64,000 nucleotides of DNA from Vreelandella glaciei (GTDB lineage Bacteria; Pseudomonadota; Gammaproteobacteria; Pseudomonadales; Halomonadaceae). Within the stretch, counting starts at the first letter, position 1; each line of letters begins with the position of its first letter. Below the pieces are notes generated by a model that was given only the letters and a program-made list of their open reading frames with translations, was not told the DNA's origin and did not search any database. Below, one piece after another: positions 46,100 through 57,461 of this stretch. The position numbers were made by a program, and so were the translations under genes. The stretch lies in assembly GCF_013415125.1 (NCBI RefSeq), contig NZ_JACCDE010000022.1:28175-92174 (forward strand), given 5' to 3'.

Positions 46100-48335
46100 T
46101 TTGTGGGTCGATATCTATCGACCAGCGCACCTTGCGCGCCTCGCGATTCGCTTCCAGCCACTGCACGAGCCAGCTGACGGCAGGGTGAAGTTGGCTACGC
46201 TTATTGGCCGCCAGCATGACATGTAAATGGTAACGGTTTTGACGTCTTTCCATCGGTGCGGGCACCGGGCCCAGGCAGCGGGTCGCCACGCGGGACTCTT
46301 TGAGCCACTGGCGCAAGGCTTGGGCGGCCTGCTGCGCCATAGCCAAAGCGGCTTCCTCCTGAGGACTTTCAATCCGAAGTAGCGCCATAAAGCAGAACGG
46401 GGGCAGCTGGGCAATACGCCGCTCTTCCAGCATGTTGCGTGCGAGCGCCCCGTAACCGTGTTCAGCCAACTGGCCCAGATGAGGATCATCGGGGTGCAGT
46501 GTTTGCACGAGCACCCGGCCTGGATGAGCGGCCCGCCCCGCTCGGCCCGCCACCTGCTCAAGCAGCTGAGCGCTATGTTCCAGCGCGCGAAAATCAGCGG
46601 CGTACAGTCCGCCGTCGGCATTAACGACTACCACCAAGGTAACGTGGGGCAGGTGGTGCCCTTTGGCGAGCATTTGAGTGCCGACTAATACGCACGGCTC
46701 ACCGCGATGGATCTCTTTTAGCACTTGCTCGAAGCTATCCTTGCGCCGTGTGCTATCGCGGTCAATGCGGTGGATGGTGGTCTTGGGAAACAGGGTCTGT
46801 AATGTCTCTTCCGTGCGTTCAGTGCCGCTACCCAATGCGCGCAGGTCGCCGCTACCACATTCGGGGCAGGCATCCGGCAGAGCGCGGCGGCTATCGCAGT
46901 GGTGACAGGCCAGTAGGGCGGGCTGGCGGTGCAGCGTCATGCGTGCATCACACTGGCTACACTCGGCCATCCAGCCGCAAGCGTGGCAGGCAAGGGTCGG
47001 TGCAAAGCCGCGCCGGTTGATAAAAATTAGCACCTGCTTGCCAGCGCTCAAGGTGCTTTTAATCGCTTTGATGGCACCGGGTAGCAGGCCGCCCTGGCGG
47101 CGCTGGTGGCGCAGGTCAATCAGCTCCAGCTTGGCTGGGGGGTGCTGGCTGGGGCGCTGGGTCAGGCGTAGGTGGCGATAGGCGCCGCTAAGCGCCTGAT
47201 GCAGGCTCTCTAAGGACGGCGTGGCACTGCCCATCAGCAGCGGGATTTTATGGTAATGCGCGCGTGCAACCGCAAGATCGCGAGCGTGATAGCGCAAACC
47301 GTCGTGCTGCTTGTAGGAGCCATCATGCTCCTCATCGACAATAATCGCACCGGGGTTAGCCAATGGCGTGAAAATGGCCGAGCGGGTGCCGATAATAATC
47401 AGCGCCCGGCCGCTGGCGGCGGCTTCCCACACGTCTAAGCGCTCAGGGTCGGTAAGGCCCGAATGCAGCGCCACCACGGGCACGCGAAAACGGCTTCTAA
47501 AGCGGGCGAGCGTTTGCGGCGTTAAGCCAATTTCCGGCACCAGCACCAGCGACTGGTTACCTTTGGCGGCCACTGCTTCAATCAGCTGAAGATAGACTTC
47601 CGTTTTCCCACTGCCGGTGACGCCTTCGAGCAAACAGGGGTGATAGCCCTCTAGCTTTTCATGCAGCGCGGCCAGCGCCGTGGCCTGTTCACGGTTTAGG
47701 GGTAACGCGGGAGTCGCGAGTAAGTTTCCGCTGGGGGGAGTAGGCGCGGTGAGAATATGTTCCTGGCTAGTGGCCAAGCCTTTCTTCTCTAACGCTAATA
47801 GCTGGTCGCGAGCAAAGCCATGGGCGCTAACCGCACGACCGGGTAGGCCATGGGGATGCTGGCGTAAAAGCGCATGCAGCTCTGCTTGCTTAGGCGCTCG
47901 GCTGAGGGTTTCCTGCGCACCGTCACCCTGGGCCATCCAGAGTGTTTGCGTGCGACCGGCCATCGCGTGTCCCTGGCGTAGCCGCGCGGGCATGGCGTGG
48001 TGAAGGGTGTCGCCCAGGCTGTGCTGATAGTAGCGGGCGGCAAAACGGCATAACCAGAGCCAATCTGCTGGCAGCGGCGCGTCGTCCAGCGTCTCGCTGA
48101 CTGCGCGCAATTGGCTGCGCGGTAGGTCGCTGTGGTCGGCAAGTTCCACGACCACACCGACGACTTCGCGGCGCCCGAAAGGCACCCGCACCCTCAGCCC
48201 CGGCTGCCAACCGCAGGCGGGCGTCACGTTAGACGGTAAGTAGTCGAACAGGCGTCGCAGCGGTGAGGGCAGCGCTATTTTAAGTATTTGGTTAAGCACT
48301 TGAGACGGTACCCGCGAAGAAACAGAATCAGGCAA
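46089..48335 (-). CDS. priA: Primosomal protein N' (replication restart helicase PriA)
   Basis: 748 aa, starting at TTG 48335 with GGAGG 4 nt upstream. 3'-to-5' helicase that restarts stalled forks. Walker A GVTGSGKTEVYLQ, Walker B DEEHD, and the eight-Cys zinc region CHACGWMAECSQCDA and CHHCDSRRALPDACPECGSG are intact. The N-terminal DNA-binding domain precedes. Unusually, a TTG is the only start with a site. Divergent from rpmE (158 nt between starts), as in Escherichia coli. Confidence 0.95.
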   Translation of the reverse strand: MPDSVSSRVPSQVLNQILKIALPSPLRRLFDYLPSNVTPACGWQPGLRVRVPFGRREVVGVVVELADHSDLPRSQLRAVSETLDDAPLPADWLWLCRFAARYYQHSLGDTLHHAMPARLRQGHAMAGRTQTLWMAQGDGAQETLSRAPKQAELHALLRQHPHGLPGRAVSAHGFARDQLLALEKKGLATSQEHILTAPTPPSGNLLATPALPLNREQATALAALHEKLEGYHPCLLEGVTGSGKTEVYLQLIEAVAAKGNQSLVLVPEIGLTPQTLARFRSRFRVPVVALHSGLTDPERLDVWEAAASGRALIIIGTRSAIFTPLANPGAIIVDEEHDGSYKQHDGLRYHARDLAVARAHYHKIPLLMGSATPSLESLHQALSGAYRHLRLTQRPSQHPPAKLELIDLRHQRRQGGLLPGAIKAIKSTLSAGKQVLIFINRRGFAPTLACHACGWMAECSQCDARMTLHRQPALLACHHCDSRRALPDACPECGSGDLRALGSGTERTEETLQTLFPKTTIHRIDRDSTRRKDSFEQVLKEIHRGEPCVLVGTQMLAKGHHLPHVTLVVVVNADGGLYAADFRALEHSAQLLEQVAGRAGRAAHPGRVLVQTLHPDDPHLGQLAEHGYGALARNMLEERRIAQLPPFCFMALLRIESPQEEAALAMAQQAAQALRQWLKESRVATRCLGPVPAPMERRQNRYHLHVMLAANKRSQLHPAVSWLVQWLEANREARKVRWSIDIDPQTLS

Positions 48336-48493
48336 TTGGCCTCCGGCGTTAGTTTTGCTAGAATATGCGACCGCTCACTCTTAGCGATCTTATCGTAACG
48401 AAAGAGCGGCCAACCGGTTAGTAGTTTTTCCAAACCCGTATGCGGTGCCTGGCACGAGATCAGGTGGCGGCATATAGCTTCGTGAGGTTCGAG

Positions 48494-48709
48494 ATGAGAC
48501 AAGGTATCCACCCGAATTACAACACGGTCACCGCCAACTGTTCTTGCGGTGCTAATTTCCAGGTAGGTTCTACTTCAGGTCAGGACTTCTCTCTGGATGT
48601 GTGCTCCAACTGCCACCCGTTCTATACTGGTAAGCAGAAGCAAGCGACCACTGGTGGCCGCGTAGAGCGCTTCAACAAGCGTTTCGGCGCTGCTGTTAAG
48701 CGCGGCTAA
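48494..48709 (+). CDS. rpmE: Ribosomal protein bL31 (zinc-binding form)
   Basis: 71 aa from the ATG at 48494 (GAGG about 6 nt upstream). MRQGIHPNY start, and four Cys: CSCGANF and [10 protein letters not shown], i.e. the zinc-binding C+ form rather than the Zur-regulated Cys-free paralogue. Divergent from priA and ended by tandem hairpins. Length and sequence are normal for the family. Confidence 0.97.
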   Translation: MRQGIHPNYNTVTANCSCGANFQVGSTSGQDFSLDVCSNCHPFYTGKQKQATTGGRVERFNKRFGAAVKRG

Positions 48710-48729
48710 TCCAACTCGGATAGCCATAT

Positions 48730-48781
48730 CGCAAGTACAGGTCGTACTTGCGCAAAACCCACGCCGCGGCGTGGGTTTTTT
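48730..48781 (+). terminator. Tandem hairpins ending the rpmE transcript
   Basis: Two stem-loops: 48730-48752 (9 bp, CGCAAGTAC / GTACTTGCG) and 48754-48779 (12 bp, AAAACCCACGCC / GGCGTGGGTTTT, tight GC loop) followed by more T residues. The second is a strong intrinsic terminator. Confidence 0.85.
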
Positions 48782-48810
48782 GTTGTCTCGCTAAAAAACC
48801 AGCTATATTT

Positions 48811-48833
48811 TTTGTGGAAAAAATTTTCACAAA
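48811..48833. repeat. AT-rich inverted repeat upstream of maeB
   Basis: TTTGTGGAAAA pairs imperfectly with TTTTCACAAA around the centre. It stands 215 bp before the maeB start in a gene-free stretch (48782-49048) that is clearly more AT-rich than the surroundings. It may be a regulator site; nothing else was recognised in this stretch except the maeB promoter. Confidence 0.3.
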
Positions 48834-48980
48834 TGCTGCGCTAATGTTGCGGTACAGCAATAAGCAAAGCGTTATGACTAACGCTGTTTTACATAAGTTT
48901 CAGCAAATATCTGCGAAATGTGGCGAATATGAAGGTAAAATTCAGTTAAACGGGCGTTTTGATATGAGTTGACGGCGCGC

Positions 48981-49009
48981 TTGAGGCGCATAGGTTTTTT
49001 CTATATTCT
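48981..49009 (+). promoter_or_regulatory. Probable maeB promoter
   Basis: TTGAGG (48981-48986) and TATTCT (49004-49009) with a 17-bp spacer give a good sigma-70 match. The predicted transcript start lies about 33 nt before the maeB ATG. Confidence 0.6.
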
Positions 49010-49048
49010 GAAACGACTTATCTACTTTATGTTAACTGGACTCTGACC

Positions 49049-50320
49049 ATGACGGATGCAAATAAGCAGGCTGCTTTGGATTATCACGCAAAACCGATTC
49101 CCGGTAAGCTGTCGGTGGAGTTGACCAAACCCACCGCGACGGCACGGGATTTGGCGCTGGCGTATAGCCCAGGCGTGGCTGAGCCAGTGCTTGAAATCGC
49201 CAGGGATGCGGAAAATGCCTACCGCTATACCGGCAAGGGTAATCTGGTTGCCGTTATCACCGACGGCAGCGCTATTCTTGGCTTAGGTAATCTGGGCCCA
49301 CTGGCGAGTAAGCCAGTCATGGAAGGCAAAGGCGTGCTGTTTAAGTGCTTTGCTGGCATCAACTCGGTGGATATCGAAGTCGATGCAGAAAGCCCTCAGG
49401 CATTTATCGATACCGTCGCGCGCATTGCCGATACCTGGGGTGGCATCAATTTAGAAGATATCAAGGCACCGGAGTGCTTTGAAATTGAAAAAGCCCTGAT
49501 TGAGCGCTGCAGTATTCCGGTCTTCCATGATGACCAGCATGGCACCGCGATTGTCACGGCGGCAGGCATGCTGAACGCTTTGGATATTGCTGGCAAAAAA
49601 ATCGAAGACGTTAAAATTGTTTGCATGGGCGCTGGTGCGGCGGCGATTGCCTGCATGCGCCTGCTGGTCTCCTGTGGCGCAAGTAAAGACAATCTTGTGA
49701 TGCTTGACCGCCGTGGTGTCATTCACACGGACCGCGAAGGCATCAACGAATACAAGGCTGAATTCGCCCGCGATACCGAGATGCGCACCTTGGATGATGC
49801 CATCGACAACGCTGACGTATTTATCGGCCTTTCGGGCCCGGGCCTGCTCTCCGCTGAACAGGTGAAGAAAATGGCGCCAGATCCAGTGATTTTTGCCTGC
49901 ACTAATCCGGATCCGGAAATTCATCCTGACGTTGCTCGCGAAGCGCGCCCGGATGTGATCATGGCCACTGGCCGTTCGGATTTCCCGAACCAGGTTAACA
50001 ACGTGCTGGGCTTCCCGTTTATCTTCCGTGGTGCGCTGGATGTTCGTGCTACACGCATTAACGAAGAGATGAAGCTGGCCGCCGTGCATGCGCTGAAAGA
50101 TCTGGCCCGAGAGCCGGTTCCTCAGGAAGTGCTGGATGCCTATGAGCGTGCCGAGATGAGTTTTGGCCGCGAGTACATCATTCCCACGCCTGTCGATATT
50201 CGCCTGTTGGCGAGAGTTACCTCGGCGGTTGCTCAAGCCGCGGTTGATTCTGGTGTAGCGCGCAAACCGTTTCCTGCGCACTATCCGCTTACGTCTATCA
50301 ACGACGTTTACGGCGGCTAA
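49049..50320 (+). CDS. maeB: NADP-type malic enzyme, short form without PTA domain
   Basis: 423 aa. Oxidative decarboxylation of malate to pyruvate. Tyr in YSPGVAEPVL, Lys in the loop SKPVMEGKGVLFK, metal site in NLEDIKAPECFEIE and DDQHGTA, and the dinucleotide fold GAGAAAIA are present. Unlike Escherichia coli MaeB (about 760 aa) it lacks the C-terminal phosphotransacetylase-like regulatory domain. The cofactor preference is inferred from family. Monocistronic with its own promoter and a long hairpin at the end. Confidence 0.9.
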   Translation: MTDANKQAALDYHAKPIPGKLSVELTKPTATARDLALAYSPGVAEPVLEIARDAENAYRYTGKGNLVAVITDGSAILGLGNLGPLASKPVMEGKGVLFKCFAGINSVDIEVDAESPQAFIDTVARIADTWGGINLEDIKAPECFEIEKALIERCSIPVFHDDQHGTAIVTAAGMLNALDIAGKKIEDVKIVCMGAGAAAIACMRLLVSCGASKDNLVMLDRRGVIHTDREGINEYKAEFARDTEMRTLDDAIDNADVFIGLSGPGLLSAEQVKKMAPDPVIFACTNPDPEIHPDVAREARPDVIMATGRSDFPNQVNNVLGFPFIFRGALDVRATRINEEMKLAAVHALKDLAREPVPQEVLDAYERAEMSFGREYIIPTPVDIRLLARVTSAVAQAAVDSGVARKPFPAHYPLTSINDVYGG

Positions 50321-50330
50321 TAAACCGCAG

Positions 50331-50386
50331 CACTCTCTCAAACATTTACGCCCGCTAATAAGCGGGCGTAAATGTTTGAGAGAGTG
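50331..50386. terminator. Long perfect hairpin between maeB and tesB
   Basis: A perfect 26-bp stem (50331-50356 with 50361-50386) and the 4-nt loop AATA. It occupies almost all of the 71-nt gap between the convergent genes maeB and tesB. There is no T-run, so it probably protects or processes mRNA ends as well as terminating. Confidence 0.75.
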
Positions 50387-50391
50387 TCTAT

Positions 50392-51210
50392 TTAGTCTTG
50401 TGAATAACGCGTTAGCCCTTCTTGAGCGGTAGAGGCCACTAAGCGGCCATCACGGCTGTAAATATGCCCCCGCGCCAGCCCGCGAGCGCCGCCTGCCCAG
50501 GGTGAATCGATAACATACAGCAGCCAATCGTCCAGGCGTGTGTCCTGGTGTAGCCATAAGGCGTGGTCTAGGCTGGCGATGCGCAGCTTGGGGTCGCGGT
50601 ACTCGATGCCGTGGGGAATCAGGCTGGTGGTCAGCAGGTTGAAGTCAGAGGCGTACGAGAGCAGGTGGCGGTGCAGGGCCGGGTCGTCAGGCAGCGTGCC
50701 TGAAAGTCGAAACCACAAACACTGGCCTGTAGGCGTGCCGTTGTCGGGGTTGCCCATGAGATGCAAAAACTCAATGGGGTGGCCGGGAAAGCGGTCATGT
50801 TTGGCATCGCCGTTCTCTAGCAGCGCTTCGGGGGTGGCGACATTCGGCATGGCGCGCTGATGGCTAAAGCTCGCTTCCTCGCTCTGAAAAGAGGCGCTGC
50901 AGAAAAAGATCGGCCGGCCTTTTTGAATGGCGGTGACGCGGCGGGTGGTAAAGCTGCCGCCGTCGCGAATGGTATCCACTTGATAGACAACGGGGCGATG
51001 GGGGTCGCCGGGGCGCAGGAAGTAGCCATGTTGAGAGTGCGGGCGACGCTCGTCTGGCACGGTGCGCGCGGCGGCCGCCAGCGCTTGGCCAAGAACCTGA
51101 CCACCGTAGAGCTGAGGAAAACCTAGATCCTGGCTCTGGCCACGAAATAGCGTCTCTTCCAGTGTTTCCAGCTCTAGTAATGCTACCAGTTTGTTCAGCG
51201 CGTCTGTCAT
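50392..51210 (-). CDS. tesB: Acyl-CoA thioesterase II
   Basis: 272 aa. Double-hotdog thioesterase hydrolysing medium to long acyl-CoA. FRGQSQDLGFPQLYGGQVLG at the N-terminus and the catalytic Asp/Thr/Gln region (ASLDHALWLHQD, then DWLLYVIDSPWAGGARGLARG) are the TesB pattern. Normal length. Convergent with maeB, divergent from tadA. Confidence 0.94.
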   Translation of the reverse strand: MTDALNKLVALLELETLEETLFRGQSQDLGFPQLYGGQVLGQALAAAARTVPDERRPHSQHGYFLRPGDPHRPVVYQVDTIRDGGSFTTRRVTAIQKGRPIFFCSASFQSEEASFSHQRAMPNVATPEALLENGDAKHDRFPGHPIEFLHLMGNPDNGTPTGQCLWFRLSGTLPDDPALHRHLLSYASDFNLLTTSLIPHGIEYRDPKLRIASLDHALWLHQDTRLDDWLLYVIDSPWAGGARGLARGHIYSRDGRLVASTAQEGLTRYSQD

Positions 51211-51253
51211 TCTCGGTATCCTTGCGGCTGTCTCTATCGAATGCGGTCGGTGA

Positions 51254-51802
<549 letters not shown>

Positions 51803-51829
51803 TACTGAATTGGAAATGCTACGGCGCTG

Positions 51830-53293
51830 TTAGTTAAGCGGTGGCACAAGCTCGAACAATAGCAGTGGATCATCATTGACAGGCATTTGTTCTAGTTGAA
51901 AAAATTGCTGACGACTACGCTCTACATATTGAATCATTTCGTAATAACGACGGATATTGCGTACGTATATTACCGGCTCGCCGCCACGGGCGTAGCCGTG
52001 ACGCGTTTGGCTATGCCATTCACGCTGCTGTAATAGCGGTAGCGCCGCGCGCACATCTTGCCAGCTGTCGGGGTCGCCGCCGCGCATTTCCGCAATTTTA
52101 CGTGCGTCATAGAGGTGGCCAAGGCCCACGTTGTAGGCCGCCATGGCCATAAACAGGCGATCATCGCCGGTTATGCCTTCCGGCAAGCGGTCTTTGATAC
52201 TGCGTAAATAGCGGGCACCGCCGTCAATGCTCTGGGCGGGGTTTGTGCGATCCGTCACGCCCATTTCACCCGCCGTGGGGTTGGTCAGCATCATCAAGCC
52301 GCGCACGCCCGTTGGCGAGACGGCGTCTGGATCCCAGTGGGATTCCTGATACCCCACTGCCGCCAATAACTTCCAGTCAAACTCTGTTTCGCGGGCAGCC
52401 TGCTGGAACAGTGCCGTGTAACGGGGCAAGCGTGCATCAAGGTGATCAAGAAAGGTGCGCGTGCCGACATACTCTAAATAGTCGTCGTGGCCGAAGTAGC
52501 GGCTTACCAGCCGATCAAGCGTGCCGCTTTCTTGAAGGTCTTGTAGGAACCGATTGGCGGCTTCAAGCAACCCTAAGCCGCGACCGCTAGGCACCGCCCA
52601 TGCCATGGAGAGCGGGTCGCCGAGTATAAAGCCACGTTCCACATTGGGGAAAAACAGCCGATTTAAACGAAACTGATGCTCGAAAATGACCGCGGCGTCC
52701 AGGGTGCTGTCTTCAACGCGTGCCAGCAGTTCGGCGACTTCAAGCTCGTGAGACTCTTTCCAGCTCAAGGTAGGATGACGCCGCTGAAGGTCGCGCAGCG
52801 CTTCATCAGTACCGGCTTCGCTTAGCGTGCCAAGTTCTAAGCCGACAAGGTCACTCGGCTCTTTAATGCCATTCAGGCCGCGGCGGTAAACCACCAGCGG
52901 CTGCATTTGAATAATCGGCCGAGTGTAGTGGACGCCAGGGCTGTCAGGCAGTAATGGCAGCGCTGCCGCGCCCAGGTCGCCTTTTTCACGCACCGCCGGC
53001 AGGACGCTTTCTGGGTGGTGGCTGGCGTCAAGGTTAAGACTCACTCCCAAGTAATCGGCAAAACGGTGCATCAGTTCGTATTCAAAGCCGGTAGGGCCTT
53101 GGCGGCCTTCGTAATAGGTCGTGGGGGTGTTGCGGGTATGAACGGTAATAAAGTCTTTTGTGCTGATATGCGTTAAATGCTCGCCTGGGGGAGCAAGAGA
53201 GAGAGTGGGTACCATGGTCAAAAGCGTAATAGTGATTAACGCATAATAAGCGCTGGCACGGGCTATAAAATGTCGGCAAATCAACGTCAGCAT
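51830..53293 (-). CDS. mltF: Membrane-bound lytic murein transglycosylase F
   Basis: 487 aa. N-terminal hydrophobic segment (about 14-33) for export, an ABC-type solute-binding-like domain (about 45-280) and a C-terminal lytic transglycosylase domain with catalytic Glu in GYQESHWDPDAVS and MAMAAYNVGLGH. Cleaves peptidoglycan glycan strands. No lipobox Cys is visible in the signal region, although MltF proteins are sometimes lipoproteins. Start MLTLICRHFIARA is the only ATG before the hydrophobic stretch. Divergent from purL. Confidence 0.9.
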   Translation of the reverse strand: MLTLICRHFIARASAYYALITITLLTMVPTLSLAPPGEHLTHISTKDFITVHTRNTPTTYYEGRQGPTGFEYELMHRFADYLGVSLNLDASHHPESVLPAVREKGDLGAAALPLLPDSPGVHYTRPIIQMQPLVVYRRGLNGIKEPSDLVGLELGTLSEAGTDEALRDLQRRHPTLSWKESHELEVAELLARVEDSTLDAAVIFEHQFRLNRLFFPNVERGFILGDPLSMAWAVPSGRGLGLLEAANRFLQDLQESGTLDRLVSRYFGHDDYLEYVGTRTFLDHLDARLPRYTALFQQAARETEFDWKLLAAVGYQESHWDPDAVSPTGVRGLMMLTNPTAGEMGVTDRTNPAQSIDGGARYLRSIKDRLPEGITGDDRLFMAMAAYNVGLGHLYDARKIAEMRGGDPDSWQDVRAALPLLQQREWHSQTRHGYARGGEPVIYVRNIRRYYEMIQYVERSRQQFFQLEQMPVNDDPLLLFELVPPLN

Positions 53294-53477
53294 GGCGTCT
53301 TGTTGGCATGAAACAAGCTGCCACGATACCCAGCCCGGGTTACGCTGTCACCTTGTTGATTTCGTGTGGTGGCTGGTTTCCAGTATCATAGGCGTTTTTC
53401 GCTATCATAAAAGCACGGCCGCTTAGCGGCCCGGTGATTTCCCTGCTCGAATTTCCCTGCTCTAGAGGCTTCAGGAT

Positions 53478-56400
53478 ATGCTCGAACTGCGAGGCGCGCC
53501 CGCCCTTTCTGCCTTCCGTTATGCTCGGCTGTTAACGGTGCTGCGTGAACGTGTTCCCGAGGTGGAAGCGCTGTCTGCCCACTATGTTCATTTCATCGAC
53601 CTTAACCCTCATAACCACAGCAAGACGCTGGACGATACCGCCCACGAGCGTTTGGTGCAGTTACTTGACTATGTGCCGGGCGATGGCACTCACTCGAGCG
53701 TAGAGGTTCCGAAAAGCGCCCAGCGGTTTTTAGTGGTGCCGCGTTTGGGTACCCAGTCGCCCTGGTCGTCTAAAGCGACGGATATCGCCCATAATTGCGG
53801 ATTGAACCAGATTAGCCGTATTGAGCGCGGCATCGATTATCGGGTCAGCTTTACCGACATGCCGGATGAAGAGAGCCTGAACGCACTAGCGGCACTGCTG
53901 CATGACCGTATGACTGAAACCGTGCTATCCGATGCTTCAGACGCTGCCAAGCTGTTTGCCCAGCACGACCCGGCGCCGTTGGGTAGTGTGGATATTCTAG
54001 AAGGGGGCCGGGAAGCCTTAGCGACAGCCAACCAAGCGCTGGGACTGGCGCTGGCAGAAGATGAAATTGATTACTTGGTAGACGCCTTCAACGAACTGGG
54101 GCGTAACCCCAGCGATGTTGAATTGATGATGTTTGCCCAGGCCAACTCCGAGCACTGCCGTCACAAGATATTTAATGCCGACTGGGTGATCGACGGCGAG
54201 CCGCAAAGCCACTCGCTGTTTAAGATGATCAAGAACACCTTTGCGTCGTCGCCGGACAACGTGCTGTCCGCTTACAGTGATAATGCCGCTGTCATCAAGG
54301 GCAGCCAGGGCGGCCGCTTCTTTGCGACACCACTTACCGGGGCGGAAGACGAGCGGGCGCTTTATGGCACCCATCAGGAGCCCATTCATATTCTGATGAA
54401 GGTGGAGACCCACAATCATCCCACCGCGATTGCCCCTTTCCCAGGTGCAGCCACAGGTTCCGGGGGCGAAATTCGCGATGAGGGTGCGACGGGTATCGGT
54501 GGCAAACCCAAAGCGGGTCTTTCTGGCTATACCGTCTCTAATCTGCGTATTCCTGAGTTCGTACAGCCCTGGGAAGCCTTTGATTACGGCAAGCCGGGGC
54601 GCATGGAGTCGGCGCTCAACATTATGCTCGAAGGCCCGATTGGCGGCGCGGCGTTTAACAATGAGTTTGGTCGCCCCAATCTAACCGGCTATTTCCGCAC
54701 TTACGAGCAGGAGTCCCTAAACGAAGGTGGTATAGAGCGGCGTGGTTTCCACAAGCCGATCATGCTTGCCGGTGGTTACGGCAATATTCGTGCTCACCAC
54801 GTCCAAAAGGGCGATATCCCTGTCGGCGGCAAACTGATCGTAATGGGCGGCCCGGCGATGCTGATTGGCTTGGGCGGTGGCGCTGCATCCAGTATGGCGT
54901 CCGGCACCTCCAGCGCCGATTTGGATTTTGCCTCGGTGCAGCGTGAAAACCCGGAAATAGAGCGTCGTGCCCAGGAAGTTATTGACCGTTGCTGGGCCCT
55001 GGGCGATCACAACCCCATTCGCTTTATTCACGATGTAGGCGCAGGCGGGCTTTCCAACGCGTTGCCGGAGCTGGTCAAAGACGGCAACCGTGGCGGCCGT
55101 TTTGACTTGCGCGCGGTGCCGAATGCCGAGCCTGGCATGAGCCCGCTGGAAATTTGGTGCAATGAAGCGCAAGAGCGCTACGTGCTCGCCGTAGCGCCAG
55201 GAGACTTGGATACCTTTGACGCACTGTGTAAGCGCGAACGTTGCCCTTATGCAGTGGTCGGTGAAGCGCTGGAAGCGCACCATTTGGAAGTGCGCGATGG
55301 TCATTTCAGCAGCAAGCCGGTCGATTTGCCGATGAGTGTGCTGTTCGGCAAAGCACCTAAAATGCAGCGTGAGTTTGAGCGCCACGATCCCGAGCTTTCC
55401 GGCATGATGCTGGATAATCTTGACCTTCGCGAAGCACTGGATCGGGTACTGCGTTTGCCGACAGTCGCCTCCAAAAGCTTCCTGATCACCATTGGTGATC
55501 GCTCGATTACCGGCCAAGTGGCCCGTGATCAAATGGTCGGCCCCTGGCAGGTGCCGGTGGCCGATGTGGCGGTTACCACGGCAAGCTATGACACCCTCGC
55601 CGGTGAAGCCATGGCGCTGGGCGAGCGTCCGCCGGTGGCGTTGATCAACCCCGCCGCTAGCGCCCGCTTGGCCGTTGCCGAAGCGATTACCAACCTGGCG
55701 GCAGCGCCGATTGCTAAGTTGAGCGATATAAAGCTCTCCGCTAACTGGATGAGCGCGGCTGATCACCCCGGTGAAAATCAGGCGCTTTATGATGCTGTTT
55801 ACGCCGTGGGCATGGAAATGTGCCCGGCATTGGGCATTGCGATTCCGGTGGGCAAGGATTCGATGTCAATGCGCACCGCCTGGGTCGATGAGGATGACCA
55901 AGGTGAAAGTGAAGACAAGAGCGTAACGTCGCCGCTTTCTTTGGTCGTGACCGGTTTTGCGCCCGTTACCAATGCAATGGCCACGCTAACGCCGCAGATC
56001 AACCTGGAACAAGACGAGTCGGATCTCATTCTGATCGATCTGGGCAGCGGCCAAAATCGCTTGGGTGGCTCTGCTCTTGCGCAGGTCTACGGCCAAGTGG
56101 GCAACGATTGCCCCGATGTGGATGACCCGGAAGATATTAAAGCCTTTTTTGAAGTGATTCAGGGGCTTAACCGAGACGGTATTTTGCTGGCCTACCACGA
56201 TCGCAGCGATGGCGGCCTGTTGATCACTCTGCTGGAAATGGCTTTCGCCGCCCACGCCGGACTTGAGATCAAGCTCGACTGGATGATCGACGAGCCGGTC
56301 GAGGCATTGAATGCACTGTTCTCAGAAGAGCTGGGGGCGGTCATTCAGGTCAATCGTCAACATACTGAAGAAGTGCTGGCGCAGTTTGCCGTTGCCGGTA

Positions 56401-57440
56401 TCGAAACGTGCGGCGTGATCGCTCGCCCCCGTTACGACGACCAAGTTCGCGTTACGCTGTTTGAAGAACCGCTACTGGAAACCACGCGTCTGCTTACTCA
56501 GCGCACCTGGGCTGAAACCAGTTATCGCATGCAGGCGCTGAGGGATAACCCTGAGTGCGCCAAGAATGAGTTCGATAATCTGCTCGATAGTCGTGATCCC
56601 GGGCTCTCCGCCACGCCCACTTTTGATATCAATGACGACATCAGTGCACCGTTTGTTAATACCGCCAAACCTGCCATGGCCGTGCTGCGCGAGCAGGGGG
56701 TTAACGGTCAAGTGGAGATGGCTTGGGCCTTCGATAAAGCCGGGTTTGAGGCGGTCGATGTGCACATGAGCGATATTCTAGAAGGGCGCGTCTCGCTTGA
56801 TGAGTTTAAAGGGCTGGTCGCCTGTGGCGGCTTCTCTTACGGTGACGTGCTTGGCGCCGGGGGCGGCTGGGCAAAATCAGTGCTGTTTAACGAGCGCGCC
56901 CAGGAGCAGTTTGCGGCGTTTTTCGCCCGAGAAGATAGCTTCTCACTGGGTGTCTGCAACGGCTGCCAGATGCTCTCGCAGCTGAAATCGTTGATTCCTG
57001 GCGCTGAAAATTGGCCGACGTTTGTACGCAATGAGTCTGAGCAGTTTGAAGCGCGAGTCTCCATGGTGCGGGTTGAGAAGAGCCCTTCGATTCTGCTTGC
57101 CGGCATGGAAGGCTCCAAGCTGCCCATTGCGGTTGCTCATGGTGAGGGGCAGGCGGCGTTTCGTGACAGCGCTCATCTGCGTAGCATGCAGACGAGCAGC
57201 CAAATAGCGCTGCGCTACATCGACAACTACGGCCAGGTAACGACCCGCTATCCGGCGAACCCTAACGGCTCACCGTCGGGTATTACGGGGCTAACCACAC
57301 CCGATGGCCGGGTGACTATCATGATGCCGCACCCTGAACGTGTCGCTAGAGCGGTCACCAACTCCTGGCGTCCGGCGGAGTGGGTTGAAGACGGTGCCTG
57401 GCTGCGCCTATTCCGCAATGCTCGCGTTTGGTTGGGTTAA
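53478..57440 (+). CDS. purL: Phosphoribosylformylglycinamidine synthase, large single-chain form
   Basis: 1320 aa. Fourth step of purine synthesis (FGAR to FGAM) with ammonia from glutamine. N-terminal PurS-like region, then duplicated ATP-grasp-like AIRS halves ([28 protein letters not shown]) and a C-terminal class I glutaminase with nucleophile Cys in [10 protein letters not shown] and the His/Glu pair in MPHPERVAR. Length matches the Escherichia coli enzyme (1295). A weak AGG ribosome site precedes the ATG. It is 21 nt upstream of radD. Confidence 0.97.
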   Translation: MLELRGAPALSAFRYARLLTVLRERVPEVEALSAHYVHFIDLNPHNHSKTLDDTAHERLVQLLDYVPGDGTHSSVEVPKSAQRFLVVPRLGTQSPWSSKATDIAHNCGLNQISRIERGIDYRVSFTDMPDEESLNALAALLHDRMTETVLSDASDAAKLFAQHDPAPLGSVDILEGGREALATANQALGLALAEDEIDYLVDAFNELGRNPSDVELMMFAQANSEHCRHKIFNADWVIDGEPQSHSLFKMIKNTFASSPDNVLSAYSDNAAVIKGSQGGRFFATPLTGAEDERALYGTHQEPIHILMKVETHNHPTAIAPFPGAATGSGGEIRDEGATGIGGKPKAGLSGYTVSNLRIPEFVQPWEAFDYGKPGRMESALNIMLEGPIGGAAFNNEFGRPNLTGYFRTYEQESLNEGGIERRGFHKPIMLAGGYGNIRAHHVQKGDIPVGGKLIVMGGPAMLIGLGGGAASSMASGTSSADLDFASVQRENPEIERRAQEVIDRCWALGDHNPIRFIHDVGAGGLSNALPELVKDGNRGGRFDLRAVPNAEPGMSPLEIWCNEAQERYVLAVAPGDLDTFDALCKRERCPYAVVGEALEAHHLEVRDGHFSSKPVDLPMSVLFGKAPKMQREFERHDPELSGMMLDNLDLREALDRVLRLPTVASKSFLITIGDRSITGQVARDQMVGPWQVPVADVAVTTASYDTLAGEAMALGERPPVALINPAASARLAVAEAITNLAAAPIAKLSDIKLSANWMSAADHPGENQALYDAVYAVGMEMCPALGIAIPVGKDSMSMRTAWVDEDDQGESEDKSVTSPLSLVVTGFAPVTNAMATLTPQINLEQDESDLILIDLGSGQNRLGGSALAQVYGQVGNDCPDVDDPEDIKAFFEVIQGLNRDGILLAYHDRSDGGLLITLLEMAFAAHAGLEIKLDWMIDEPVEALNALFSEELGAVIQVNRQHTEEVLAQFAVAGIETCGVIARPRYDDQVRVTLFEEPLLETTRLLTQRTWAETSYRMQALRDNPECAKNEFDNLLDSRDPGLSATPTFDINDDISAPFVNTAKPAMAVLREQGVNGQVEMAWAFDKAGFEAVDVHMSDILEGRVSLDEFKGLVACGGFSYGDVLGAGGGWAKSVLFNERAQEQFAAFFAREDSFSLGVCNGCQMLSQLKSLIPGAENWPTFVRNESEQFEARVSMVRVEKSPSILLAGMEGSKLPIAVAHGEGQAAFRDSAHLRSMQTSSQIALRYIDNYGQVTTRYPANPNGSPSGITGLTTPDGRVTIMMPHPERVARAVTNSWRPAEWVEDGAWLRLFRNARVWLG

Positions 57441-57461
57441 CGGAGACACCCTCATAGGTGA

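Noticed and set aside
48748..48972. 74-codon ORF between rpmE and maeB
   Set aside because: It begins inside the rpmE terminator with a non-ATG codon, has no ribosome site and overlaps the AT-rich upstream region of maeB.
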